A stretch of 64,000 bases of DNA from Gerris lacustris (GCA_951217055.1 OX578279.1:28670173-28734172); one strand, 5' to 3'; positions 9,676 through 20,187 are shown, counted from the first letter of the stretch. The notes: a model not told the origin generated them from the sequence alone. Numbers and translations are program-made.

Positions 9676-11616
9676 TCAGAGTAGAGACAAATAACGGACT
9701 GGAGGGCGGGGAATATGACTAAGCGTGTCCAGCAGGATAGAAGATCCGCCTTCCCCCCTCTCATTGAGGGATAAGTCCCCCCCAATTGCTAGGTTTCTTC
9801 GAATCTCCAGACTCTCCAGGGAGTTAAGTTTGGGACCTTTAGCCGTAAAATGTAGCAACGCCACTTCGTGCTGTCCCTGTTGGTGCCCTGTATCTTGGAG
9901 ATGTGCGAAGAAACGGCTGTCCGAGTTCCTCAGGTGTTCGCTGACCCTGGTTCGAAAACGACGCCCGGTTTGGCCCACATAAGACGAAGAGCAAATACCG
10001 CACTTTAACAAGTAAACCCCGCTACGGTCCAAAAGGTCTACCTTGTCCTTAAGGCGAGAAAGTATACTTCTAAGGGAACCAGATGATCTTAGCGCGACGG
10101 CCATTTCGTGTTTCCTTAGAAGACGTAGCATTTTTTCTGTAAATTCACCTACATAAGGCAAGGTGCACCAGCGTCTAGATTGGGGCACGGACTCTGGTTC
10201 AGTGCGAATAGTCGCAAGAACTCTTCTGCGTTTCTTCTTACGAATGAGTTTATCTACAATGGCAGAATCGTAGCCGTTGGAGCACGCTATGTGGGCTATA
10301 GTAGCCTTTTCTCTATTGTAAGCTAAAGGTGAAAGAGGGACATTCAATAATCTTTCGATTAGTGAGTGGAAAGCAGCCATTTTTTGGGTCCAGGGATGCC
10401 GTGATGAAGCGGGTATAACTGTGTCTGTAGTTGTAGGTTTTCTATAAATGTCAAATGAAAGCTTGTCATCTTGCCGGGTTATAGATAGATCTAGGTAATT
10501 AAGAGTCTGATTAACTTTAACTTCACAGGTGAACTTAATCTTAGGATAGCAGTTGTTGAGATATGAGAGGAAGTTATGAAGGTCATCCCTAGAGCCTAAC
10601 CAGATGCAGAATATATCGTCTACATATCTTTTCCATGCGTGTATATAATGAATATACGGGTTATTCACGTCATGTACGAATTCTCTACCAAAATAGTGCA
10701 TGAAAACTTCTGCGCAAGTGGGGGCAATCGGAGAACCCATAGCTAAACCTTCTGATGCCACATAAAATTTCCCTTCGAACTGAAAGTAGTTTTGGCTCAG
10801 TACTAGCTCTAGAAGATTCATATATTCAGTGTTTATGATTTTATCGCAGGATTCCTTGTCCAAGATACGTTTGATTAGTTTCATTGAAGTAACAGGTGAA
10901 ATGCTGGTAAATAGGTCTACAACATCAAATGAAACTAAAATAGCTCGTGGAGGCAAACAATGATCTTTAAATTCATTGATAAATTCGTTGCTATTTTTAA
11001 TAGCATCATACGCCTTGAAGCGACAGAGGTTGTAAAATTCGCTGTTAACTAATCTTGCCACTTTCTCAACGGGAGAAGAACAAAACGAGACTATCGGCCT
11101 GATGGGAATACCGTCTTTATGTATCTTAGGAGCTCCGTATAATCGGGGAGCTGTAGCGTTCATGTTGATAAGCTTCTGCTTGTCTCTCTCTTTAGTTAAG
11201 AGGTGTTGGGTATTTCTCAAAATCTCTCTAACATTTTGCTGTAACTTGATCGTTAAATCGCTGGCTATCTGTGTGAAATTATGTTTGTGTATAAACTCGT
11301 TAACCTTTTGAGAATAGACGGGGCGATCCATGACAACAGTGCAATTCCCCTTGTCAGCTTTAATAACAATTAAATTTTCCTTAGCTATTTTTTCCGTAAG
11401 GGACTTAATAGCTGAATTTTCAGCGCTAAGAGATCTTGACTTGATATTAGCACTTGACAGGGAACGTTCTCTAATTAATTTGTTAACCAGCCCGGCACAT
11501 TCAACTTTTGCATTAGGTGCTAGATCTATATGGTCTATAGAGGTTACTAGATCTATTAGGTCTTCATTGGTACCTCTATCTATAACCCGGCAAGATGACA
11601 AGCTTTCATTTGACAT
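9676..11616 (-). CDS. PLE reverse transcriptase with GIY-YIG endonuclease
   Basis: 646-aa frame. It would copy PLE RNA into DNA at a nick made by its endonuclease. Residues 84-100 hold the PLE signature KADKGNCTVVMD. RT motifs follow: SFDVVDLFTSI at 229-239 (first catalytic Asp), GLAMGSPIAPTCAEVFM at 290-306 and the catalytic YVDD at 331-334. A PLE linker (LPYVGEFTEKMLRLLRK) spans 486-502. The C-terminal GIY-YIG domain starts with GVYLLKC at 533 and SYVGQTGRRFRTRVSEH at 545-561. No internal stops. The first 12 or so residues are antisense sequence from the neighbouring inverted copy, so the start at 11616 is fortuitous and the native N terminus is lost at the junction. Activity is therefore doubtful although the catalytic residues are present. 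Confidence 0.93.
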   Translation of the reverse strand: MSNESLSSCRVIDRGTNEDLIDLVTSIDHIDLAPNAKVECAGLVNKLIRERSLSSANIKSRSLSAENSAIKSLTEKIAKENLIVIKADKGNCTVVMDRPVYSQKVNEFIHKHNFTQIASDLTIKLQQNVREILRNTQHLLTKERDKQKLINMNATAPRLYGAPKIHKDGIPIRPIVSFCSSPVEKVARLVNSEFYNLCRFKAYDAIKNSNEFINEFKDHCLPPRAILVSFDVVDLFTSISPVTSMKLIKRILDKESCDKIINTEYMNLLELVLSQNYFQFEGKFYVASEGLAMGSPIAPTCAEVFMHYFGREFVHDVNNPYIHYIHAWKRYVDDIFCIWLGSRDDLHNFLSYLNNCYPKIKFTCEVKVNQTLNYLDLSITRQDDKLSFDIYRKPTTTDTVIPASSRHPWTQKMAAFHSLIERLLNVPLSPLAYNREKATIAHIACSNGYDSAIVDKLIRKKKRRRVLATIRTEPESVPQSRRWCTLPYVGEFTEKMLRLLRKHEMAVALRSSGSLRSILSRLKDKVDLLDRSGVYLLKCGICSSSYVGQTGRRFRTRVSEHLRNSDSRFFAHLQDTGHQQGQHEVALLHFTAKGPKLNSLESLEIRRNLAIGGDLSLNERGEGGSSILLDTLSHIPRPPVRYLSLL

Positions 11617-12388
11617 TTATAGAAAACCTACAACTACAGACACAGTTATACCCGCTTCATCACGGCATCCCTGGACCCAAAAAATGGCTGCTTTCCACTC
11701 ACTAATCGAAAGATTATTGAATGTCCCTCTTTCACCTTTAGCTTACAATAGAGAAAAGGCTACTATAGCCCACATAGCGTGCTCCAACGGCTACGATTCT
11801 GCCATTGTAGATAAACTCATTCGTAAGAAGAAACGCAGAAGAGTTCTTGCGACTATTCGCACTGAACCAGAGTCCGTGCCCCAATCTAGACGCTGGTGCA
11901 CCTTGCCTTATGTAGGTGAATTTACAGAAAAAATGCTACGTCTTCTAAGGAAACACGAAATGGCCGTCGCGCTAAGATCATCTGGTTCCCTTAGAAGTAT
12001 ACTTTCTCGCCTTAAGGACAAGGTAGACCTTTTGGACCGTAGCGGGGTTTACTTGTTAAAGTGCGGTATTTGCTCTTCGTCTTATGTGGGCCAAACCGGG
12101 CGTCGTTTTCGAACCAGGGTCAGCGAACACCTGAGGAACTCGGACAGCCGTTTCTTCGCACATCTCCAAGATACAGGGCACCAACAGGGACAGCACGAAG
12201 TGGCGTTGCTACATTTTACGGCTAAAGGTCCCAAACTTAACTCCCTGGAGAGTCTGGAGATTCGAAGAAACCTAGCAATTGGGGGGGACTTATCCCTCAA
12301 TGAGAGGGGGGAAGGCGGATCTTCTATCCTGCTGGACACGCTTAGTCATATTCCCCGCCCTCCAGTCCGTTATTTGTCTCTACTCTGA
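11577..12388 (+). pseudogene. 5'-truncated PLE copy: RT end plus GIY-YIG
   Basis: Encodes about 268 residues, from SITRQDDKLSFDI (after the RT catalytic motifs) to the C terminus. It is identical at the protein level to residues 378-646 of the longer copy. It lacks the YVDD and all upstream RT motifs but keeps the complete GIY-YIG domain (GVYLLKC, SYVGQTGRRF). The frame stays open upstream to 11330, but those roughly 80 residues are antisense to the longer copy and not PLE protein. The perfect identity points to a single recent event that made both copies. Confidence 0.9.
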
Positions 12389-12621
12389 CTCCACGTCGGG
12401 TTTTTTCTTTACCTTTTACCGGTAATTTATTTTTATTTTTATTAATTTGTATTCTCATTTTAAATTTATGACCCCCCCCCTTTATTTTAAATTTACTCTT
12501 TATAAAATTTATTGTTACCTAATATTTTATTTTTTATTCTATTTTAACTTTTTACTGTGCTTTGTTTCTTTTTATAATATGTTAGTACTTATATATCATT
12601 GTTTTACTGTCATTGTAGGCA

Positions 12622-12645
12622 CTGATGATGGCCGAGAGGCCGAAA
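12622..12645 (+). ncRNA. Hammerhead ribozyme-like core, PLE right copy
   Basis: Identical to the core in the inverted copy: CTGATGA, a TGGCC/GGCC stem with GAGA loop, then GAAA. A GTTTT...AAAAC pairing just downstream (12651-12667) could contribute to stem III. Such ribozymes are thought to process PLE transcripts. Confidence 0.8.
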
Positions 12646-12703
12646 GCTAGTTTTGGTTATTAAAACTTATTTTGTGGAGAGGCTTCCGTTTTTATTATTT
12701 AAT

Positions 12704-12770
12704 TAATTATGAACTCGTATATGAGAAAGTTTGTGTGAGTTGTCTCGGACTTATATTTTTATTTTTATTT
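12704..12770 (+). repeat. Family J fragment, right of PLE insertion
   Basis: Starts with the second TSD copy, then GTATATGAGAAAGTTTGTGT and GAGTTGTCTC. This continues the J sequence broken at 9325. The uninterrupted version is seen reversed at 45207-45255. Confidence 0.8.
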
Positions 12771-12775
12771 CAGAA

Positions 12776-13177
12776 TAAAAATATAAGATGATTGAAATTG
12801 ACCTTATATAAGGATCGTCTCATAATGGATAAAAAGTTATGGTTTATATAATTAAATTAGAAATAATTGGATTTAGGACCACTATAATATATTATGAGAA
12901 AGTTTTGTTTAAGTAAGGAACTTTTATGTGTGACTTTTAAATTTTTATAAAACGTGTAAATATTGCAATCATTGTATTTTCTTGGGCTTCTACAATCAGT
13001 CTGATTCTTTTTTTATTATTTTTTTTTTTTTGCCTCTGATGTAAATTTAGGTTGTTAAATAATAAAGCCGGCTCTCATAAATTAAGTTAGCAAGAGAAGG
13101 ATTTTTACAAGTACAGGTTTGTGAAATATCACGTATAACCCTACATACATGAAGTACGGTCTAAATACGCAAGGCCT
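12776..13177. other. Spacer, nothing recognised
   Basis: AT-rich, with a T-rich run near 13010-13030. No supported feature. Confidence 0.5.
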
Positions 13178-13561
13178 AGTTTACACGGGCTTAGTTGTAA
13201 TCAATAGGCTTGGTTGCTACAACGTATAATAGTCACCGAGCACTTTAGTAAGTTGCAGATATCGTCACACGAGTTGGCAAGTAAAAACGTGTGTATTAGC
13301 GAATCTGCAGTACGATTGAATCTTATTTGTCACTAATCGCGATAGGTAGTTCACATGTAGTGATAAGTTTCAAGTGCTACTGCAAGTAAAGTGGAGTCAT
13401 AGTGGGGGTACGTAATTATGATTAGTAATTAGGATGGGATTCTATTCACTCTCACTTACAATTTTACTAACGTTAAGTATAATAATTTGGCCTGTACACG
13501 TGACTTTGTAAGTCGTTAAAGTAGCAAGTACTAATGATTAGTACTATGCCCGTGTAAACTA
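13178..13561. mobile_element. MITE with 19-bp TIRs, 384 bp
   Basis: Left end TAGTTTACACGGGCTTAGT. Right end, reverse-complemented, TAGTTTACACGGGCATAGT. The inside is non-coding and contains scattered inverted CACTAATCGCG/AGTAATTA-type segments. The superfamily is not assigned and the TSD is not clear. Confidence 0.82.
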
Positions 13562-13928
13562 TGCATAGCTCTCTTGAAAGTTAGGAAATGGTTAAGTATA
13601 ATAGCTCTTCTCCTTCAGACTAATGAGAACAGCCTAAAGCTGTTTGAACATGTCTCTTTCCCCTTCTCCTTATACAAATGTGTCGAGGTACAGCCCCTTC
13701 TTGTATTGAGGTGTTATTCTTTATATACTATGCTTTTCACCTCACGCTGAATCGAAGCATTTCTGTAACTATGAATTTTAATATTAGAAGTGAATCCAAA
13801 CAAACACTAAATAATATTATGTGATAGCTTCCTTTTATAAACTATCACGGAAGAATAGTACATTTATAAAAGTTCCCGAACTAATAGTAAAACACATTAT
13901 ATCCTGCCTTACTACTAAACAACTATAA
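13562..13928. other. Spacer, nothing recognised
   Basis: No repeat arms or coding signal recognised. Confidence 0.5.
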
Positions 13929-14330
13929 TATGCAGTAGGACTCCGCTAATCCGGACGAATTCAAGCACAGGGCCATCCGGATTAGCGAGGTATTAAAATA
14001 ATAATCTAAAAAACTAAATAAAAAATGTATGATTAAATTAAATTTAATGCATGAACGAAATATGTAATCACATGTATGTGAATGATCATACCTATTATGT
14101 ACATTCCTATCAGTTTCCAACAGTTTGCTAGTTTGCTGTACTGAACACAAAATCTTTTAAATTTACATATTTCAGTGTATTTTCCTCATTGTCATTTTGT
14201 ACAGGGTCGACGAGATGGATCGTAAGAATTGATGATCCTAAGTGATATGCGATATAATTTTTATTGTTGAGGGCTTGCATTCTCCATGGAGGATTGTCCG
14301 GATTAACAGGGTCCTACGTCCTACTGTATG
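13929..14330. mobile_element. pogo/Tigger-like MITE, about 400 bp
   Basis: Terminal inverted repeats begin CAGTAGGAC (left 13933; right end CTACTG at 14326), with TCCGGA-containing subterminal blocks. At the left, CGCTAATCCGGA (13945-13956) is followed by its complement TCCGGATTAGCG (13975-13986). This layout of CAGTAG termini with nearby CTAATCCGGA boxes resembles pogo-type elements of the Tc1/mariner superfamily. It contains no transposase frame; the small minus-strand frame at 13923-14150 is incidental. Confidence 0.75.
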
Positions 14331-15000
14331 ATAGTAATAGAATACTGCATTTGACTAAACTAACACAAAAAATAACATGTGAACAGTGGAACTTCCTGGT
14401 AGCGGTAGCCTTGATTTATAAACTAACCTGAAAATAATAAAATCAATGATCGTGGAGTATGAACCTAGTAATGGTATAAAATTAAAATATACAAAACGAT
14501 TTGCTTAGCAGCATGTACACAGGATACTAGGGGACTTACTTTCAGACCACACCCATCGATCCACTTGAGAATGTGCTAACACACCACGTGGTTTTACTTA
14601 GCGACCTTCTTCATTGGACCTTCTATGCTTCCATTGCTATTCTATGCTCTTTATCTTCCTTTATGATCATTAGTGTATAATTTCTTGCAGTTATGCAAAA
14701 TGTTTTGTTTTTAAAGTTATAAATTGGTCAGCATTAATTATAATTTTGTTTACTTAAATTGTTCCACAAAAATAATTTTTTTAAAAAACATTTGCTTTTT
14801 TAAGATGCCTATAGAATCTTACTGTTGTTACAATAGCAATGTGATTGCTAATGTAACTGATAAGTAATGTCAATAAAATTCAACCGAGGACAATGGAGGA
14901 TATATACCCTTTTCCTCAAATATTAACTGCTAGTTATGATAGTTAGTTTATTAGGGTTTGCAAATAAACGCTACTAGCAAAAACGCGCGTTATTAGGTTT
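14331..15000. other. AT-rich spacer
   Basis: No gene, RNA or repeat arms recognised. Confidence 0.5.
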
Positions 15001-15260
15001 TGTTAAGGTAATGGAAGCATTGTAATCATTCTGGAAAACGAAATTTTATTCCTCCGATTTCAAAAACTCCTGGACAGTAATCCGTTTCAGACATTCAGGA
15101 AAATTTTTGGTCTGTTCGTCAACATTTTTGTGAACCACCGTATCTTAAAAACTGCTTGTCCGATTTTGATGAAATTTGGATGGTAGTTCATTAGTTCATA
15201 ACTAGCCCATTGCTGGAACCAATCACTAATCTTCAACCTTCTACGCCTATTATGGTTCAG
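15001..15260 (+). repeat. Family N dispersed repeat, copy 1
   Basis: Contains AATCCGTTTCAGACATTC and TTGTCCGATTTTGATGAAAT followed by TTGGATGGTAG. Related but diverged sequence is found at 57640-57800 and in part at 30350-30620 and 42320-42390. The TCCGATTTTGATGAAATTTGG phrase is common in old non-LTR-derived repeats of arthropods. Confidence 0.5.
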
Positions 15261-15501
15261 TGCACGAAATTGTTTTTATTAACAACTATATTTTTAACAG
15301 CATTTATCCGATTTTGCAGACATTTGAATGGTTTGTTGAAAGTAGCCCACAGATGGTCCCATATCAATTTTAATCGTCTGCACAAATTTAATATTGGATA
15401 AAAATAAGTGTGACCTTACTGGGAATAGAAACAGATGCGAATATTATTTTACCATTTGTCCAATTGTGAGAGGCGAGGAAGCTATATGCCACACTCCACA
15501 C

Positions 15502-15655
15502 TAAGGCTGCTCCCTGACTTGTCGGTACGGTACCGGTGCGGTATCGGTAAGCTAGTATGCCAATGCGGTAAGATATATTCGCTAATCTTACCGCATCGGC
15601 ATACTAGCTTACCGATACCGTACCGATACCGTACCGACAAGTCAGGGAGCGGCCT
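15502..15655. repeat. Long near-perfect palindrome, 154 bp
   Basis: The left arm (from AGGCTGCTCCCTGACTTGTC at 15504) is the reverse complement of the right arm (ending GACAAGTCAGGGAGCGGCCT at 15655), with a centre near 15578. Inside each arm is a short GGTACGGTACCGGT-type internal repeat. Because of the symmetry, both strands give nearly the same peptide (PDLSVRYR.GIGKLVC), an artefact of the palindrome. It is a foldback element or a recent inverted duplication. Confidence 0.92.
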
Positions 15656-16173
15656 AACTGGCAAACTATTTCTTTTTAGATCAATTTATGTTTTCTGCAA
15701 CTTTAATATTGCAACATTCTATTTTTAATTCTAGTTTATCCTATACAGGGTAAAAATTAAGTTTTTTTTTTTGTTTTTTTATGTAATAAACTATCGATGC
15801 TCATAATACTAAATGGCATTAATTACTTCAATTACAAACAGTTGTTAAAAAGTTCAAAAAAGCTTTAAATAACTTAAAACTCTTTCGTAATTAATATAAA
15901 CGAAAAGTAGTTTGGATGAGTGGGAGGAAAAAAGGAGGCTATAGTGTGTAGACGATGTGGTGTATATTTGGTGGTCTCATGAGAGTCTGTGGTAGGAATA
16001 TAAGCCCCCGGTACAATGAATATTCAGGACCGGAACCCTCCTCTACCCTAAACTCATACTCTAATCCAAAAACTACCCTTGGGACTTCACCATACAAAAT
16101 GCAATCCAACAAACCATAATTAAAAATACCAATTTTTGCCTCCCTCTGGTTTTTCATCCATAGTAAGCAGTTT

Positions 16174-16345
16174 CCTGCGTGATAGTTAGGTCTTTTATAC
16201 TTCGAACGCTCTTGTCGACACTTGACCCCGTATGTATTCTGTGGGGTTAAGTTTACTTCCTATTTAATTTGATAAAGACTATAAAATCACCCATGACGGT
16301 TTTACTTTTTATAGAGGTAACTAAGTGCACTAATTAGTTACATTG
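16174..16345 (+). repeat. Family Q dispersed repeat, copy 1
   Basis: TAGTTAGGTCTTTTATACTT through TTTTATAGAGGTAACTA and TTAGTTAC. It aligns along its length with 23112-23283 in the same orientation. No inverted ends seen. Confidence 0.65.
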
Positions 16346-16774
16346 CTATTCAATTTTTATGTATGCATTTCTCTTGTTTCGATGTTATTGCATATTATAC
16401 CCTCTTTCTTTATTTTATAACCTGAACAGTTAGTGTTTATTACAGGTCGGCAATCATTAGTATAAGTAGTATAGAACAAATCTTAACTTTTTTTTTACTT
16501 CAACTCAGATTATATTATTTCGATTTTGACTAATTTTCCCTCTCCAATGCATTATGGTATGCAGCAAAACTCAATTTTTAAATGTATTTACGTTTATTAT
16601 TGCAATGCAAGAGGGGTGTATAGTGTATATGCATAAAGAATTATAGTATGATTTAAACACACTGGTTTCCTAAATATTATTGATGACATACATAACCTGT
16701 ATAATAAATTATTATTTTAGATGTTGTTTTTTTTAGTCAATCAAATGTGTCAATCGTTAAAATTTATTATATAC

Positions 16775-17270
16775 TAGCCGGGCTCGGCTGGCCTACGGCC
16801 AGCCTGCGTCCGTCTAGTGGTCAGCCAAATGTATTATGTTGGACTGGTAATTTGATTTATATATATTTAATTATTTTCATTTTTTTTTGTAAGTATTTGC
16901 AGCTAAATAAGGACATTTTTTAATGTTACCCCCTTTAAAAATGAAAATAATACGAAATACTACATAACTACATTAAAAGGTCTAATCAAGAGCTTTCCAA
17001 CGATATACATATAAGTAGGGGTTGTATAATAAGCACATTTGTACCCCTGTACCAATAGGTACCAAAAATATATTTTAAAAAACAAACAATGTAAAAGCCC
17101 ATTATTTAAGCTAATGAATAAAAATAAAAAATAAAATAATATATAAAAAAATTATTTCACTCCTTTTACCTGAAACAAAAGTACAAAGCGGTACAAAAGT
17201 AACCGTACAATTTTTTTTAAAAATAAATAATCAACATGAAATTAAAGTAATTTTCAAGGCCTTTTAAATG
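16775..17270 (-). repeat. Family F repeat, copy 1 (3' end)
   Basis: Starts ACTAGCCGGGCTCGGCTGGC, a short hairpin (GCTGGCC...GGCCAGC), and continues into a region with AAGAGCTTTCCAACGATAT and TTTGTACCCCTGTACC. The same boxes occur in the other F copies (38360-40090, and 62322-62760 in this orientation). The ACTAG-plus-CGGG terminus resembles the 3' ends of many RTE-derived repeats. Confidence 0.55.
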
Positions 17271-18309
17271 ATATGCGGCAAAGAAATAAAATCCAAAAAA
17301 TGAGGTCACGTGACACGGCAGTCGGGAAAAAGTTTACTCTCAATTTCTCGGAAAATAGGGCGATTTTTTAAAATAATAAGGTATTAAACAAAAGAGCATT
17401 AGAGTACGGTTTGAGCGCCCCAATCGAAATTCAAATCGGTCAAGAAATGTGGACGCTGTGAGCGCCCAAAGTCAAAATTTCGAAAAATCGAATTTTTTCG
17501 AGAAAATTCTACATTTTCCAGTAGGCCGTATAACTTCGCTTCACTAAAGATACACGAAGCACTTGTTTGCACTTACCCCTCGAACCGGATTCAGTTAGCC
17601 CGTGTAAATTACTACAAGAGTCAACTTTTTTCCCCCCTAAATAACCACCCTTGTACCCTTCGTGTACCCCGAACTTTGAGGTACCATGACTCGAAAAGTA
17701 CACGGAAATTGAAATTTAAAAGTGAAACGGGGCAAGCACGGTTATTTTCTCTATCTAGAAATGTAATCGCCAACTCGGTACCTTGAAAACCCTAGGAGGA
17801 GATACGCCAACCATCAGGGACCGCGGAACCTATTTCAAAGAGGGGGCAAAAAAAAAAAAAAATGTTGTGCATTGTGGGTTTAGCATTTTGCTATTACAAT
17901 TTTTTTAAGAAAGAGGAGAGGGAAAAATCCAGACGACTAATGAACAGTTTGAAGATAAATGCTCAAGTAGTATGTTTTGGTTTGTTTATAGAGGCTAAAT
18001 TTCTAAGGGAAAAGAAAAATTAATTAATTAATAATAAAATTTCTAAACGAAGCAATCCTTTAATAAGTTTTCGTTTTTTATAAAAAAGCGAAATGTTAAA
18101 CATCTATATCTGTAGAGTATTTGTATTTAAATATATACATTATGCGTTTATATAAATAATATTGTACTATACGTGTAAATTATAATTTTATTTAAATATT
18201 TTTAGAGATCAGTAAATGTACATGTTCGATGTTAGTTGTTCTTACTATTTTTTGAGTACAATAAATTTACAACAATTTAAGTCTAACGGCAACGTTGTAC
18301 GTCCAGTAG

Positions 18310-19215
18310 TTCCCGAGATATGGCACTTTAAAAATTGTACATTTGTTTTCAAAAAATGGAAATTTTAAGTATTGCTCTCGTTTCGGGGCGAATATCGGCG
18401 TAAAACTGTTAACCTACGAGAAATGTTATAAGGAATGAAGTTTTAGTAAATATGATTGGCTTCCTTTAAGGTCCAATGAAAACTATGTACGTCCATCGAA
18501 CAACTAACATTGAGCAGCGCATAGTTTACAAGGTATCAACAACTGAAAAAAATCCGACAATTTTTCACATCTTATGCAGCTAGCACAGGTTTTTTTAAGC
18601 TGCAAACTTAGCATCTCACTACCCTAACTGGTCCGAACAACATATCAAAAAATCAGAACTACATCAAGCTTTGCGAATTATATAAGTAGGTCTAATTTGA
18701 CTGGCCTAATATTCCGTTTTTGTGTTTTTCACAATTTCAATTGAATTACAGGGCCTACCGACTTCGTTTTGCTCTAAAAAGGAAGATAATTAAATATACT
18801 ACAACTTTATTCCTTATGACTTCTCGTAGGGGGTATTTTGTGCCGATATTCGGCCCGAAACGAGAGCAACACTATTTTTTGAAAAAATTGCCAATTTTCG
18901 ATATCTTGGAACCTATTGATCGTAGAAAACTCCGGTTGAGCCTATGGAACTGCATATGTACTGTACTTTAAATAGAGTAATAACGCCTAACTTCGAAAAG
19001 CACATAGTTTACAAGTTATATGGCAAAAACTAAAAAAAGTCTGAAAATGTTTCAGTTTTTCAGCTATCACGCAGCTAGCACAGGTTTTTCGAAGCTGCAA
19101 ACATAGGATCACATTACTCATTACTCTAACACTCTAATTGGTCCGAACTACATACAACAAAAAAATCAGAACTACATCACGCTTTGCGAATTTAATGTCT
19201 TATTTGACTGGCCTA
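18310..19215. repeat. Direct and inverted internal duplication
   Basis: A block at 18490-18720 (CGCATAGTTTACAAGGTAT, CAGCTAGCACAGGTTTTT, TTTGACTGGCCTA) recurs in the same direction at 18990-19215. A second block at 18340-18480 (TTGCTCTCGTTTCGGGGCGA, ATGTTATAAGGAATGAAG) recurs inverted at 18783-18905. The element thus holds one direct and one inverted duplication. Confidence 0.85.
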
Positions 19216-19266
19216 TACCTATACATATTCATTTATTTATCTAGAATGAATAGGTAATTTAACAAT

Positions 19267-19297
19267 AACAGAGGGGGGCCGTTGCCCCCCCTCTGTT
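19267..19297. repeat. GC-rich hairpin near the hAT-like right end
   Basis: AACAGAGGGGGG pairs with CCCCCCTCTGTT around a short CCGTTG-containing loop. It is immediately followed by long G and C runs. Confidence 0.85.
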
Positions 19298-20187
19298 CAC
19301 TGTGGGGGGGGGGGGGGGGGGCGGCCGCCCCCCCTGCCCCCCCCTGTTCCGCGGTCCCTGCCAACCATGAAAACAAATGAAAAAAAATAACCCGTTAAAA
19401 GAGTTTTTTCCCCAAAAAAGACCTGAAATATGAAAAATTTTAAAAAAGTTTTTCACCACTTTTGTCAACTTTCCAAGGGCTTTAAAACGACATGTATGTC
19501 TTTTCTGTACCATTTGTAATTTTTCTGATCGGTGAAAAAAAAATTTCCCGATGAAGCCCCCACGCGGGGGTAAGTCGGGGGAAAAAAGTACGTATACTTT
19601 TCGGTACAACTTGGCGAGCTTAAAAAAAACCGCCAAAAAAATTTCAAACATTGTACCCTTTTTAAAAAACTATTTAACAAAAATACTTAAAAAACGCACT
19701 TTTTGACCGTAGGTCACTTTGGACTCGATTTTCGATACTTGGCCATTCAAGTTTCGTATCAAAACATTTTTTCCTTAAAAATACACTATACCCTAAGTAC
19801 ATTACACTAAAAAACCAAATTAAAAATCCAATCCACACCCCAAAACAAAAATCCTAAAACACCCTTATTTTACCCTTTGCTCCCCCTTTTCACCCTCAAG
19901 GCGTACTCAAAAGTACCTCGTTACCGATGTTTGGTCAAGCTCATTTTCAGTAATTTAAACGAAAATAAAAGAAAAAATGAAAAATTCTACCAAAAGTTGG
20001 TATACATGTACCAATACTTTTTTCACGGACCTCGTAAACACTGAAGAAATGCAAATAAATCCACCCCTCTTCCCCCATTTTAAGCAAAATTTAACGGCAC
20101 GCCCACCCCCCACCACAGCTCGGTCGGCCTTCGGCCTCCCTCGCAAAGACAGTTGTGAAGAAAAAAGGTGTTCTTTAATTTTAATAG

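Larger units (their letters stand above)
9314..12715. mobile_element. Penelope-like element, two inverted copies
   Basis: A 3.4-kb insertion flanked by the 12-bp direct repeat TAATTATGAACT (9314-9325 and 12704-12715). It holds a longer copy on the minus strand (9354 to about 11580) and a 5'-truncated copy on the plus strand (about 11577 to 12703), joined head to head. The outer 1.1 kb of each copy is nearly identical, forming long inverted arms with only a few differences in the 3' region. A 28-nt stretch (9326-9353) lies between the longer copy's 3' end and the TSD. Tail extensions and inverted partial copies of this kind are known for PLEs. The head-to-head junction falls in CTATCTATAACCCGG, where both copies share microhomology. 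Confidence 0.93.
17815..19360. mobile_element. hAT-like non-autonomous element, 1,546 bp
   Basis: Perfect 15-bp terminal inverted repeats, CAGGGACCGCGGAAC, at 17815-17829 and (complemented) 19346-19360. The insertion is flanked by an exact 8-bp direct repeat CCAACCAT (17807-17814 and 19361-19368). CAGGG ends and 8-bp TSDs are typical of hAT transposons. There is no transposase frame. The right end is G/C-homopolymer-rich (19290-19345). Inside are the duplicated and inverted blocks described separately. Confidence 0.9.
17271..20170. repeat. Family D repeat, interrupted by a hAT-like element
   Basis: Flanks of the 17815-19360 insertion (17271-17814 and 19361-20170) belong to one older repeat. 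Its right part contains CAAAAAGCTTGACCAAACAT-like and CACCCTTATTTTACCC boxes and ends at GCTCGGTCGGCCTTCGGCCT then CTCGCAAAGACAGTTG. A diverged inverted copy lies at 24060-24700, with the same terminal block reversed at 24160-24202. Open frames on both strands here are artefacts of the repeat. Confidence 0.6.

Noticed and set aside
9725..9982. 85-aa plus-strand frame within the PLE, repeated at 12082-12339 on the minus strand
   Set aside because: It is antisense to the GIY-YIG region in both PLE copies, hence identical in both, and has no independent support.
15435..15728. Matching peptides from both strands around 15500-15660
   Set aside because: A direct consequence of the 154-bp palindrome.
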